Positions 44,640 through 56,780 are shown, counted from the first letter of the stretch. The stretch is DNA of 64,000 bases from Chiridota heheva (GCA_020152595.1 JAIGNY010001237.1:284501-348500); one strand, 5' to 3'. Translations and numbers: made by a program. Notes: generated by a model not told the origin, from the letters alone.

Positions 44640-46988
44640 GGTTCCTTTAATGGACAAACCTGCATTTTATTTCCCGCTATTTGGTTGCCAGAATTCATCC
44701 AGCTCTCACCACTCCACATATTTGAAGACACGGATGTTTACATTGGCGCTGGTAAAGTATGCCCGTTCAAAAACGCAGCCGATGCGTACCTAAGACGCCA
44801 TTTTAAGCGAAATGGAGCATTTAGAGTACCGGCAGTTGCTCTATTTGAAGATGTCTTTCAATTTTCCAGAAAAGATGACCAATCAAAGAGGCTCAAAGGT
44901 TTACAGAACTTAACGCTGCAGTCAAACGAAGACATAAAATCTAGTAATACTCTAACTGATACCAAAGCAAATGAACTTCTTATAAGACGAGAGGCTCTCA
45001 GAGCAGTAGAAAAAATTGCCTGTCTTGTGCATGAGTGGGTTAAGTCTAAAAATCATAATGCTTTCATCTTCACAAACTACGAATATAAGAATTATTTAAA
45101 CAAACTTCAGAAAGGCACGTTTGTGACGGCAGCCAAAGGGGATCACGATATTTTCTGCATCATTGAGAAAGTGGGCGTATTTTTCTTCCAGGTGAAATCC
45201 GTGTCATCCAAAGCTTTTAAGACAATATCCAAAAAAATGGTCGAGTCACTCGCACAAGTTATGAAAGATAAATTTGTATTTCAAGAATCTAATCGGGATC
45301 TTCCTTTCGCCAAGTCCCTCCCCGTTTATGGGTTTGTCGGACTACCGAACCTAAGTTTACAAACCGGAAATCTCTCCCAGCTCAAGATCTGTAAACATCA
45401 TGAAAAGGTGATTTTAAGTAAAGAGAATGTTCCTTACGACCATTTTGTGAAATGGATAGAGGATCGTGTACCTTTATTCCCATCTTTCCAAGGTAGTCAG
45501 TTCCAATTGATCTGTGGTAGATACGTAGGATTGGCATCCACTGTAAAAGTGCCAACGTTAACAGAGGCTATTAAGGTAACAGGGAGAAAATTAAGTATAG
45601 CATTTCTCACGCCTCAACAGAAAGAGGTTATCGAGATGAAGCACCGCTTGCAAGTGATATCTGGGGATTTTGGGACGGGTAAATCCCTTTTGCTAGCTAC
45701 GAGGGCTAGAAAACTTGTAGAAGCAGATCCCACCTGCACGGTGTACTTACTAATCTGTGCCGATATATTCACAGATTGTGTAATATATAGAAGAAATCGC
45801 GCAGAGTGTACTGTATCACAGCTGCAGAAGTTTGTCCATGCAGGCCAGGAAAATAGCCAGGTTTTTGTCTCAACTTGTAGCGATATGTTACGATCGCAGA
45901 CCTTTCCTCGAAAATTGACAGCATGTATGTTTAAGGAAATGATTCAAGACATTACTTCTGCCACTAAAACCACAGGGAAACCCGTACATTTATTGATGGA
46001 CGAGCTCCCTCTTACATTATTCATGGAAAATCCATCTTTATTAGATGAAATGATTCAATTGGTTCCCACAAATAGTTCAATGTGGTTAACTTTAGCAACA
46101 TCTGCTCATTTTATTGAGCGTGCAACGCTAGACAACTGCGTTGAGAAATTGCAAACAGCTAATATAAATTGGGTTACATTGGACAAAATCATGAGGATAC
46201 CTCAGAATGTAATTAATTTAATTAAGTACATCGAGCAGCACACTGGTCGGGGACGATTTGCAAAAAGTACTTGTGGACATGTGATAGAAGGTCCGATGCC
46301 ACTCCTCTTTCGTGTTCCCAAATGCGTTTGCAACAATCAAGGGGAGCAGCTCCTCCCTTTATCATGTGAATGCGTTCAAGAAAGATTTAACAAAACGATG
46401 ACAAAATTATTTGACGTCATTAAAGACGGTACCCCGATGGATAAAATCACCATCATTCTCTACTACGTTTTTGAGGAGAGGGTTTATACCCGGACCAAAA
46501 AATTAATTGAAACTTTACTCCAGTTGTTAAATATTCCATACAAATGGTATTCTAGAAGACACAACGTAACAACATGGGGACCCAGCGGACCATACCTATC
46601 TATAGGAAGTGAGCTTTTATTCCAAGGCTGTGAAAACGAGATTGTCATTGCAGTTGATCCATTTAATATGAGGTCGTACTATCCTAAGAATGTTGAAGGA
46701 ATAGGGGCCTGGGACACCCTTCCTTTCAGCCGATGCCTCTCACAATTCATTCATATTATTTGGCCTCCTGAAGTTGCTGATAGTGCGTTCCAGATGGAGA
46801 CAGAAGACTCCGAGTTGATCATAAATGAGCGATACGTACCCCCTCAAACTGATTGGTGGAAACAGAGGCGTTTGGCCTGGCTTAGGGAGGACAATAAAAG
46901 CACAGGGGAAATCATAGACTTGTTGATAAAGGACAAGCTGATCGAAGTTTGTGACGTACCTTTCTCAAAAGATACTCGAAAAGTTTAA
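44640..46988 (+). CDS. nuclease-helicase protein, large catalytic last exon
   Basis: The exon opens after acceptor aaataacag and carries residues 128-909 of the 909-residue product, ending at TAA 46986-46988. Residues ~245-330 resemble a NERD/PD-(D/E)XK nuclease: GDHDIF (Asp297) then GVFFFQVKS (Gln311, Lys313), the D...(E/Q)xK signature with Gln for Glu. Next come a Q-motif-like LTPQQKEVI (450-458), Walker A GDFGTGKS (469-476), Walker B LLMDEL (578-583) and, near the C-terminus, ELLFQGCENEIVIAVDP and FSRCLSQ, which resemble motifs V and VI of SF1 helicases. Motif III and the arginine-finger motif look degenerate. I cannot name the family. Nuclease-helicase fusions are common in bacterial defence and repair; that role here is inference. 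Confidence 0.95.
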   Translation, partial: GSFNGQTCILFPAIWLPEFIQLSPLHIFEDTDVYIGAGKVCPFKNAADAYLRRHFKRNGAFRVPAVALFEDVFQFSRKDDQSKRLKGLQNLTLQSNEDIKSSNTLTDTKANELLIRREALRAVEKIACLVHEWVKSKNHNAFIFTNYEYKNYLNKLQKGTFVTAAKGDHDIFCIIEKVGVFFFQVKSVSSKAFKTISKKMVESLAQVMKDKFVFQESNRDLPFAKSLPVYGFVGLPNLSLQTGNLSQLKICKHHEKVILSKENVPYDHFVKWIEDRVPLFPSFQGSQFQLICGRYVGLASTVKVPTLTEAIKVTGRKLSIAFLTPQQKEVIEMKHRLQVISGDFGTGKSLLLATRARKLVEADPTCTVYLLICADIFTDCVIYRRNRAECTVSQLQKFVHAGQENSQVFVSTCSDMLRSQTFPRKLTACMFKEMIQDITSATKTTGKPVHLLMDELPLTLFMENPSLLDEMIQLVPTNSSMWLTLATSAHFIERATLDNCVEKLQTANINWVTLDKIMRIPQNVINLIKYIEQHTGRGRFAKSTCGHVIEGPMPLLFRVPKCVCNNQGEQLLPLSCECVQERFNKTMTKLFDVIKDGTPMDKITIILYYVFEERVYTRTKKLIETLLQLLNIPYKWYSRRHNVTTWGPSGPYLSIGSELLFQGCENEIVIAVDPFNMRSYYPKNVEGIGAWDTLPFSRCLSQFIHIIWPPEVADSAFQMETEDSELIINERYVPPQTDWWKQRRLAWLREDNKSTGEIIDLLIKDKLIEVCDVPFSKDTRKV

Positions 46989-47355
46989 AAATAATCGAGT
47001 TTAGCTGCTTCTGTGCAAAAAGTGTGGGGCACGACCTCTTAGGGGCACTTCCCAAGTCATATACATAATCCCACCAGTCTGTAGATAGAATTAGTAAGCA
47101 CAGAACAAGAAAGTAAAAGGGGTACTCTATTTTGAAAATGGCACTTTTGTAATAATTTTTTCAAATGTGTGCGCAAATTCCACCAATTCTTGCAACTGAC
47201 TGTAATTGAGGGGCACCTTTCATTTTCAAAAAGGGCACTTTTCAGAAAAGTGGAGGGGGGGGGGGAAGGGGAGGGGACGTTTCCACCGGTTCCTACACCT
47301 ATGCTCCTGGGTGGAAATTAGGGTTTGAACAAAGAGGTAGATCTAGAGGGTTGGG
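46989..47355. repeat. 3' flank with a dispersed G-run repeat
   Basis: From 47025 the sequence (GGGGCACGACCTCTTAGGGG, then CTGTAGATAGAATTAG) is a diverged copy of 19865-20020. A 9-base G-run is present at about 47257. Confidence 0.55.
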
Positions 47356-47359
47356 CGGT

Positions 47360-48018
47360 ACATAGCGTGATCAATCCTGGATGAACTGATGAAGTCTAAG
47401 GTCCAACTGTGGGTAGCGTGACCCATCCTGGATGAACTAGAGAAGCTTTATGATCCAACTGTGGGTAGCATGATCCAGCCTGGACGAGCTGAGGAAGCTT
47501 TAGGGTCCAACCGTAGGTAGCGTGATCCATCCTGGATGAACAGAGGAAGCTTTAAGGTCCAACCGTGGGTAGCGTGATCCATCCTGGATGAACTGAGGAA
47601 GCTTTAGGATCCAACCATGGGTAGCGTGATCCATCCTGGATGAACTGAGGAAGCTCTAAGGTCCAACTGTGGGTAGATTGATCCATCCTGGATGAAGTGA
47701 GGAAGCTTTAGGATCCAAGCGTGATCTATCCTGGATAAACTGAAGAAGCTTTAGGATCCAACCATGGGTAGTGTGACTTATCCTGGATAAACGGAGGAAG
47801 CTTTAGAATGCAAACGTGGGTAGCTTGATCCATCCTGGATGAATTGAGGAAGCTTTAGGATCCAACCGTGGGTAACATGATCAATTCTGGATGAACTGAG
47901 GAAGCTTTAGGGTCCAACAGTGGGTAGAGTGATCCATCCTGGACGAACTGAGGAAGCTTTAGGGTCCAACCGTGGGTAGCGTGATCCATCCTGGATGAAC
48001 TGAGGAAGCTTTAGGGTC
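47360..48018. repeat. ~53-bp minisatellite
   Basis: About 12 units containing GTGATCCATCCTGGATGAAC, then TGAGGAAGCTTTAGG and TCCAACCGTGGGTAGC. Each unit has the palindromic core ATCCATCCTGGAT and a HindIII-type AAGCTT. It lies 370 bp downstream of the nuclease-helicase stop codon. Confidence 0.95.
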
Positions 48019-48555
48019 TTAATTTGACTACAACCCCCGCCCGTATTAGTTTTGATAACCCCGCTTGGCATCTGTGGCAGGCATCCTGGTTATTGTCCCC
48101 AATTTTCTTCTTTATTTTTGCACCCAGCGTCCAAAAACGCATGGCTATGCCACTGTTTACACCTCAATCCTCTGTTTCATCCATAGGCGGTGATCCCACG
48201 GGTGACATATTCCCCCCAATAATAATAATTTAATTTTGATGGGGAATGAATATGCTTTCCACCCCTAAAAAAATGAAGCCTCTATTAAGCCTATATGATG
48301 GCTACACCACTGTCTAGGTTCGTTCTCCCCATGGTAAAAAGAAATCGCTGCCACTGGTTCCATCCAATGGACATTTGGCTTGTCGCTTGATGAAAAGACA
48401 ACATTTATGCTCCATGTCATATCTACACTCACCAAAGCTTGAATTTTGAGTGTCACCAGATGTCAAGTTACCACAGGCCGACATCGCACTGAAACTCACA
48501 ATAAGAGACAAACACAGTCTCATGCCAACCAATAACAACATCTAGCCTAGAGGCA
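48019..48555. other. no gene recognised
   Basis: Contains a GGCGGTGATCCCACGGG-type dispersed repeat start near 48184 and otherwise unremarkable sequence. Confidence 0.45.
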
Positions 48556-48559
48556 GACT

Positions 48560-48800
48560 ACAGTCTATAGACAGGAGTTGAGGGCAGCAGCAAGGTAGCG
48601 AGAACGAATCTCAGCCAGGACACTTGGGTTTTATCCCATTTACTCCAATTCATTCAGCTGTAAAATGAGTACCGGCTGGGGATTTTTAATCTGGGATGGA
48701 CTGGTGTCCTATCCAGGTGAGTAAGTACTCTTATCCGCTCAGCACCATGGAAACCGGGTTTGAGCACCGGTTCTATAAGCCATACGGTTATAAGATGTAC
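48560..48800 (+). mobile_element. tRNA-derived SINE, second family, copy 2
   Basis: Shares CTGTAAAATGAGTACCGGCT, TGGGATGGACTGGTGTCC and CATGGAAACCGGGTTTGAGC with the SINE at 18925-19220. The head is more diverged and the tRNA boxes are weak. Confidence 0.65.
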
Positions 48801-49117
48801 AAATTTATGGGATATCAGAAACTTCCAATAAAATTTGCATAATTTATTATAAAGTCTTAAAATTCAAAATGCTGCAAAATGGTCAATTTCAAATCGATTG
48901 GATGAAACTCCTCCCCCCTCCCCCACGTGATTGGCACCACAACATTCAAGACTTAAATGTGTTTCTAATTGAGCTAAAGTTGTTGTTATCTGTCCATAGA
49001 ACTTTACAGGATCAGTTCGGGGGTCAAGTTAGTGTGAAATGGTGGGTAGTATGCGCATGTATTGCCATATCTGTTTGAACAGCGCCCTCCAAGTGACAAT
49101 GACGTAATGACGCAACA

Positions 49118-49661
49118 ACTTAAAAGAATAGTTTTTGGTCAAGCAAGTTCATTTATATGAAAGTGGACTTATTTGGTTAAGGAGATAATTAAATTTAAAG
49201 TTTAGTATTATTTATGTATAAACGACTGAAATCAAGACTAGTTGTAACGTTACAACCTCAGATTCCTCTTTATTTAGTCTTTATTTTATCATAATTTGAC
49301 TTGCAATTTTGTGGCTTAAAACACAATGGATGTGTCAGGAAAGTAGTAAAACAGATTCTAGTATTAGGGTAATTATAATACATCACCTGAAAAAAGTTCC
49401 AAGGAAAAATAATTCAAAGAGTAAACAATTTACAGATATTTCCTTTCAAATACATTAATAATTGTGAATGTCATGAGGACACCAACCCTTCATAGTAGAC
49501 CTACTACACCAGTCATTTCTACACAGATAGGACAAAGCTTTAAATTTGATTATCTACTTAACGGAATAAGATTTTGAATGCTTTCTTCACCATTTTGTTT
49601 CATTTTTATGTCCTCTTTTATATAAGATAAATTATCTTGACCCCTGAAGTAATCTTTTAAG
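49118..49661. mobile_element. MITE family A, copy 6, nested in a foldback
   Basis: Starts TTAAAAGAATAGTTTTTGGTCAA-like (diverged left end) and ends CCCTGAAGTAATCTTTTAA. The flanks CATATCTGTTTGAACAGC (49065-49082) and GCTGTTCAAACAGATGTGG (49690-49708) are inverted complements, so it inserted inside an older inverted-repeat element. A detached family A left end is at 49010-49036. Confidence 0.75.
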
Positions 49662-49709
49662 TTTTTGCAATATGTCATTATCAGGCGGGTGCTGTTCAAA
49701 CAGATGTGG

Positions 49710-50570
49710 CATCACATACAACAGTGCTACACACCTTTTCTTCTTCTACTGCAGATTCTCATAATACATCAAACAGATCTGGTGAAATTATAAGGATGTT
49801 TCTGCTGACGTCATGAGGTCACATGACTTTGTTTACATCGCCATTTTGTAGGGCAGACTGCCATCTGTTGTACACTTACATACGTTTGCATGTTACTACA
49901 TAAGATTACTATTGTAAGTAGTATGCCAGAATCTTGCCGTTGGTTGCACTAACTAATAGGCTTTTATAGAATCCACTGATTAGGATTATTTGAAGTACTT
50001 CGAGGGTAATTTTTTCTTCAAAATAACATTTTATATTAAAACATGAATTTATCTGGCCAGTTCATTTCAACCAGCGCGATTATATATTCCCAGCACGCTT
50101 TACATGCCCAGTGCATGTTTTCATCACCAGCGCATTTTACATGACCAGTGCATTTTTTCATCACCAGCGCATGCTAGTGCATGTTTTAGATCGAGTGATG
50201 TGACGGAGCTGTGTGAAGATCAGACGCGTGAAATACTCAACATGCAAAGCTCTCCCTGCAAAATGGCTCCCATTTAAGTTAAGAGTCACGTTATGAAATC
50301 CCTCTATAGAGAGTTAGGACCTTGTAATTTAAGTACTGTACATTTGGTTGTAGAATTAGGGTACTTACAATCGGTGTGAATCATTATTTTCATGTTTGTG
50401 TATATTTTCACTTAAAATTTGCTCACTAAACCACCAATGTCTTAGATATATAGTAAGTAATATACAGTAAGATATATATTCTGTTATCAACGTACAATGA
50501 TAATCTGTTCCATTCTTTATTTCTTGAAATGATGGCCGTGAAATGATGTTTTATTATTAGTTGTTGGTGG
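49710..50570. other. no gene; small local repeats
   Basis: At 50090-50180 the phrases ATCACCAGCGCAT and ACATG(A/C)CCAGTGCAT alternate two to three times. No exon recognised. Confidence 0.45.
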
Positions 50571-50576
50571 TTATGT

Positions 50577-50684
50577 TTAACCCTTACTCTACCAGCACCT
50601 TTTTGAAAATGCGCTCGGGAGGTGGGCCAAAGATGGGGCACCTAAAGCGGCGATAATATCGCCGTGTGGTAAAGTAAGGGTTAA
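50577..50684. mobile_element. 108-bp TTAA-flanked miniature element
   Basis: The element begins TTAACCCTTACTCTACCA and ends TGGTAAAGTAAGGGTTAA: inverted repeats with one mismatch, including the TTAA target. Terminal CCCTT next to TTAA fits the piggyBac type. Inside, GGCGATAATATCGCC is a perfect short palindrome. Confidence 0.8.
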
Positions 50685-50689
50685 AGAAG

Positions 50690-51423
50690 ACAAAGTTTGA
50701 TAGAATCCTTATTACATTTGAAAACACTTTCAGAGAAGTTGGCGTCAGGAAAGCTGCAATATTGGTTATTATCGCAAATAATTTCCCAATCGGAAAAACA
50801 ATTTTATCTCCTAGCACGAAGCCTATGCTGGACTGATACATACACACACACACACAAAAACACATCACTACAACAGATTTACTTGTATCCCATGATTCAA
50901 CTCTGTATAGCATAATTCCAATATAATACTCATTTGTACAAAAAGACAAAGCATTTAATTTTCACAGATAGTAATAAACAACTAATAAGTTAGCTCCTCT
51001 CCCCTTTGCTTCTAAACTCTTTACATAGAAGAACAATACCAACTCCCAGTAATAGTTTCATTCTTAAATCATGCATATGTACAGTTACAATAACAGGGAA
51101 TGGTTTTATGCTACATCACTTTGGCAATGTACCAAATTAGACTTAACATTCCATTCATAATTATAGTATTTTGATAATAAATCAACAACAAATTGTTTCA
51201 AAGGTAAACATACTTTCCATCCAAAACACTGGACTTTGTAAGCTAAATAATTCCAGCTACAATTTCGGATAAAGCATTGATCCTTTTCCCATTCAGCTAC
51301 ATCGGAGAGGGAAAAGCAAATTTATTTCATGACTTCATCATTGAAAAGGGGTGAAAGAGGTATCACACAAAAAGTGGTAAAAACTGTCCCCAAATAAATG
51401 TGAAATGTACACGACTTAAAATT
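50690..51423. other. no feature recognised
   Basis: AT-rich sequence with a short CA-rich run near 50840. No coding or mobile sequence recognised. Confidence 0.45.
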
Positions 51424-51923
51424 ATTGGAATATTCCATGAATTTATATTTGCATATATATGATTGAGGACTAATAAAAAACGATTTGGTGTAAAAATCGT
51501 GCTGATATCTTTTTCTATTTAAAAGTTATTACATTTTAAAGATTTCAGTGTAACCTCGTGGTGTAAAATGTGATGTCATGAAGGCAGATTGAAGACAATT
51601 CAAATGGATTTCTATGAAACAATAAAAAAATATTATTTTCCTTAAAAGTGTAAGATTTAAGAGCAGATGGGTTAATCATGTTCTTACAAAGTGCATGTAC
51701 ACCCCATCTCAATAATTCAACAAAAAATGCTCCCAGTAATTTTGGAAGAGGCAACTAATTTTCAAAAAATTACACATTAATTGTCTTGAATTTGCCTTTA
51801 TGAAATCACACTGTACACTGTGAGGTCACTTTTAAATATATTCGCGTAATTTTTGAAATGCAATAAATCTTAAACAGAAAAGGGTATCAACATGATTTTT
51901 ACACCAAATTGTTTCTTTATTGT

Positions 51924-52188
<265 letters not shown>

Positions 52189-52252
52189 GCTCAACTCCAA
52201 TTTTAAATGATAAGTTATGTGCATTGGCCATTACAAACAAAACAAAATTGGA

Positions 52253-52430
52253 AAAATGACGATGTCTCTAACCAACATAATTTTTATAAACCAAATATTT
52301 CAAAAATTCTTCTTTCCTTCTTTAGTGGAATGAAGTCAAAAACTTGACTTCATACCACTGAAGAAGGAAACTGGACTTTTCGAAATATTTGGTTTATAAA
52401 AATTATGTTGGTTAGAGACATCATTTTTTC
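52253..52430. repeat. ~85-bp-arm palindrome
   Basis: The arm 52253-52337 (GATGTCTCTAACCAACATAA, then TTTATAAACCAAATATTTC) is the near-perfect inverted complement of 52346-52430, around an 8-base spacer. It lies between two AT arrays. Confidence 0.9.
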
Positions 52431-52449
52431 CATTTTTGTTGGACAGATA

Positions 52450-52651
<202 letters not shown>

Positions 52652-52679
52652 TGAAAATCCATGGAAATATTCCTTTATT

Positions 52680-53120
52680 TTTAATAATTCATTTATTCCT
52701 TTAATGTCATTCTAAGCATTGTGCATTAAGATTACCAGACACAGAATGAACAAACCAAACTTGATTCCCTCAAATAAAATAAGCATACATTCAATGCAAC
52801 TGGCCTTAGAATTGGAACAAGAACACCAATTCAACAGCATTTTCAATTCAAAATTATTTCGTGCTCAAAAATGTTTTCAGAGGTTATTGCAAGTGATCAG
52901 TTGTACTGTGTACGACATAGCCACAGTCAAACCTACACCACATTCAGAAACTGAAACTGATGAAACAAACACATTGCATGAAAACTAATTTGCTAGGATC
53001 ATTCATTTCTCCTTCGATGGTTAGAAAAAAGAAGGGGAAAAAAAAAAACAGATTTAAGAACGGCTCATACAGGGAAATATTGTCTTTCCTGTTGTGTGGT
53101 TTTGATTATTTTATTTACTT
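52680..53120. other. no gene recognised
   Basis: A frame at 52719-52988 encodes a Gln/Leu-rich peptide without known motifs or splice sites. I regard it as chance. Confidence 0.4.
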
Positions 53121-53125
53121 TAGTA

Positions 53126-53240
53126 CCCTCTCCACCCTCTACAGGAAGGTGTATACATGCTACTACCCTCTCCACCCACTACAGAAAGGTGTATACATGC
53201 TACTACCCTCTCCACCCACTACAGAAAGGTGTATACATGC
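53126..53240. repeat. 40-bp tandem repeat, three copies
   Basis: Units contain TACCCTCTCCACCCACTACA, then GAAAGGTGTATACATGCTAC. Nearly identical. Confidence 0.9.
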
Positions 53241-53337
53241 CTAATAAAATAGCAGGTACAGGGGTGGAAAACAGAAGAATAACAAGAAGAATAACCTGTA
53301 ATCTGCAAGAAAAATATCTAAGCAGCTACCTGAAATT

Positions 53338-55495
53338 CCCCCATCCTTGGATCAAACTATAAATTAGTAAACAATCCTTGGATCAAACTATAAATTAGTA
53401 AACAATTTAAGCAGCTCTAAGCAGCTACCTGAAATTCCCCCGTCCTTGGATCAAACTATATATTAGAAACCAATCTAAGCAGCTACCTGCAATTAAACTA
53501 TAGATTAGTAAACCCAGCAGAACTTCTCCCATCCTTGGATCAAACTATAGATTAGTAAACAATCTAAGCAGCTACCTGAAATTCCCCGTCCTTGGATCAA
53601 ACTATAGATTAGTAAACAATCTATGCAGCTACCTGAACTTCTCCCATCCTTGGATCAAACTATATATTAGTAAACAATCTAAGCAGCTACCTGCAATCCC
53701 CAGTCCTTGGATCAAACTATAGATGAGAAACCAATCTAAGCAGGTATCTCAAATCCCCCCGTCCTTGGATCAAACTATATATTAGTAAACAATCTAAGCA
53801 GCTACCTGAAATCCCCCCGTCCTTGGATCAAACTATATATTAGTAAACAATCTAAGCAGCTATCTGAAATTCCCAGTCCTTGGATCAAACTATAGATTAG
53901 TAAACAATCTAAGCAGGTATCTCAAATCCCCCCGTCCTTGGATCAAACTATATATTAGTAAACAATCTAAGCAGCTATCTGAAATTCCCAGTCCTTGGAT
54001 CAAACTATAGATTAGTAAACAATCTAAGCAGGTATCTCAAATTCCCCCGTCCTTGGATCAAACTATAAATTAGTAAACAATTTAAGCAGCTCTCTGAACT
54101 TCCCCCGTCCTTGGATCAAACTATAGATGAGGAACCAATCTAAGCAGCTACCTGAATTCCCCCATCCTCGGATCAAACTATATATTAGTAAACAATCTAA
54201 GCAGCTACCTGCAATCCCCAGTCCTTGGATCAAACTATAGATGAGAAACCAATCTAAGCAGGTATCTCAAATCCCCCATCCTCGGATCAAACTATATATT
54301 AGTAAACAATCTAAGCAGCTACCTGCAATCCCCAGTCCTTGGATCAAACTATAGATGAGAAACCAATCTAAGCAGGTATCTCAAATCCCCCCCATCCTGG
54401 ATCAAACTATATATTAGTAAACAATCTAAGCAGCTACCTGCAATCCCCAGTCCTTGGATCAAACTATAGATTAGAAACCAATCTAAGCAGCTATCTAAAA
54501 TTCCCCCATCCTTGGTTTAACTATAAATTAGTAAACAATCTAAGCAGCTACCTGCAATCCCCAGTCCTTGGATCAAACTATAGATGAGAAACCAATCTAA
54601 GCAGGTATCTCAAATCCCCCCATCCTAGAATCAAACTATAAATTAGTAAACAATCTAAGCAGCTACCTGAAATCCCCGTCCATGGATCAAACTATAGATG
54701 AGGAACCAATCTAAGCAGCTACCTGAAATCCCCTCATCCTTGGATCAAACTATAAATTAGTAAACAATCTAAGCAGCTACCTGAAATCCCCCGTCCATGG
54801 ATCAAACTATAGATGAGGAACCAATCTAAGCAGCTATCTGAAATTCCCCGTCCATGGATCACACTATAAATTAGTAAACAATCTAAGCAGCTATCTAAAA
54901 TTCCCCCGTCCTTGGATCAAACTATATATTTAGTAAACAATCTAAGCAGCTATCTGAAATTCCCCTGTCCCTGGATCAAACTATAAATTAGAAACCAATC
55001 TAAGCAGGTATCTCAAATCCCCTCATCCTTGGATCAAACTATAAATCAGTAAACAATCTAAGCAGCTACCTGAAATCCCCTCGTCCTTAGATCAAACTAT
55101 AAATTAGTAAACAATCTAGGCAGCTATCTGAATTCCCCCATCCTTGGATCACACTATAAATTAGTAAACAATCTAAGCAGTTATCTGAAATCCCCCATCC
55201 TTGGATCAAACTATAGATTAGTAAACAATTTAAGCAGCTACCTGAAATTCCCCCGTTCTTGGTTAAAACTATAAACTAGTAAACAATCTAAGCAGCTATC
55301 TGAAATTCCCCCGTCCTTGGATCAAAAATTAGTAAACCCTGTCCTTGGTTAAAACTATAAACTATTAAACAATCTAAGCAGCTATCTGAAATCCCCCCGT
55401 CCTTGGATCAAACTATAGATTAAGTTAACAATCTAAGCAGCTATCTGATTTCCCCCGTCCTTGGATCATACTATAGCTTAGTAAAAATCTAAATC
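53338..55495. repeat. 2.1-kb satellite array, ~57-bp unit
   Basis: About 37 head-to-tail units based on AATCTAAGCAGCTACCTGAA, then CCCCCGTCCTTGGATCAAAC and a TATAGATTAGTAAAC variant block. Units alternate between types (GATGAGAAACC versus ATTAGTAAAC; CAGCTACC versus CAGGTATC), and several adjacent pairs repeat as dimers. That suggests higher-order organisation. Confidence 0.97.
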
Positions 55496-55499
55496 AGAT

Positions 55500-56780
55500 T
55501 GGGCTTTAACAAATGCTTATGGCAGCTAATTTATTGTCCTACAGAAAGGGATGTAATACTTCAAAGTTTTCTAACTTAATTGCCTCAAGCTTCAAATTAA
55601 TTACACTGGGAGTCCTCTATTGATATTGCATCATTCCATATTCAACAGACCTAAAAATTGCAACTAGTTGGTATTTTCCAAAAGTGAACCTGCACTCTAT
55701 AGCTACTCCAAGTGGACTTCAACAAATTTCTGTTCTTCCAATTAATTGACTTAGAATATGACAAGAGATACCCTTGATTAAGATTCAATAACACAAACAC
55801 TACTCCATTCATGATCTTCTACATATTTTTATTTTAACGAACGAATATGTTTATAAAGTAAAAATTTTCTCCAACATGGTAATGATACACATATGAATCT
55901 AAGGACATCTTTTATACAATACTTTCAAGGCAGTCCAATCTACTATAACAGTGTACATCTAAGGAAATATTTAGGTGACCATATCCCCCAAATTTTTGAA
56001 AATACGTCTTAAATCTTATATGCATGGCATACTTCATAAATCAAACCCCTGCCAAGGACTTGACTCATCTCAGGATACAGAAAGGAATAGGCCCCCCCCC
56101 CCTCCCTTCCCCAATACGTCATCTTAATCAAGTTCTGCTGCCTCACAACAAGCCCTTGCTTCATGCATTCAGTTTTTTTCAATACTTGCCTCGGAGCTGC
56201 AAAAAATCTAGATCCGGCTGTACTAAATGCAGGAAAATTAAGAATTCACGGGAAGATTTTTTTGTTTATATAAAAAAAAAAAACTTATTTGTTATTTACT
56301 TTTTAAAGATTTCTTCAATAAGCAACAGTATATATGATAAATACGTACTCAAAAAACCCTCCCTATGTACTTGTGCGATGTATAGTACATTAAATTGCGA
56401 CAGAGGGAAGCATAGAAAGATGTATTTACTACATTAATATCATTTCTGTCACAATTTTTTATGGGAAAATTTTTGATACCTTCATTCAGAACCGTGGGAA
56501 ATTTTATAATGAATCCCAACTCCACCTTGCCTATCCCTCATATCCCCAAGTCCCAAAATCACTTGTCACTTAAAATTTGAAAGTTAAGTGAACAGTATAT
56601 TATTTAACCAATTGCCATTGCCAGACACAACAAAGTTTCTGCTAGCTCTAACCTTCAAGACTCAAGTTCTGTGATAATTCTGTCTTACAACCTTCTTAGC
56701 ACAGGTCTCCATGGGCCAAATAAAGCCTAGCTTTTTATTACAGTTAAAAATACAGGGTTTCCATTTGGGGATTTGTGCCG
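55500..56780. other. no gene recognised
   Basis: AT-rich sequence with a C-run near 56090. The frame at 56024-56437 has no domain and includes low-complexity Phe/Lys runs. Confidence 0.45.

Noticed and set aside
53338..55495. CRISPR-like array
   Set aside because: Units are contiguous satellite repeats with variation throughout, not conserved repeats separated by unique spacers, and the genome is eukaryotic.
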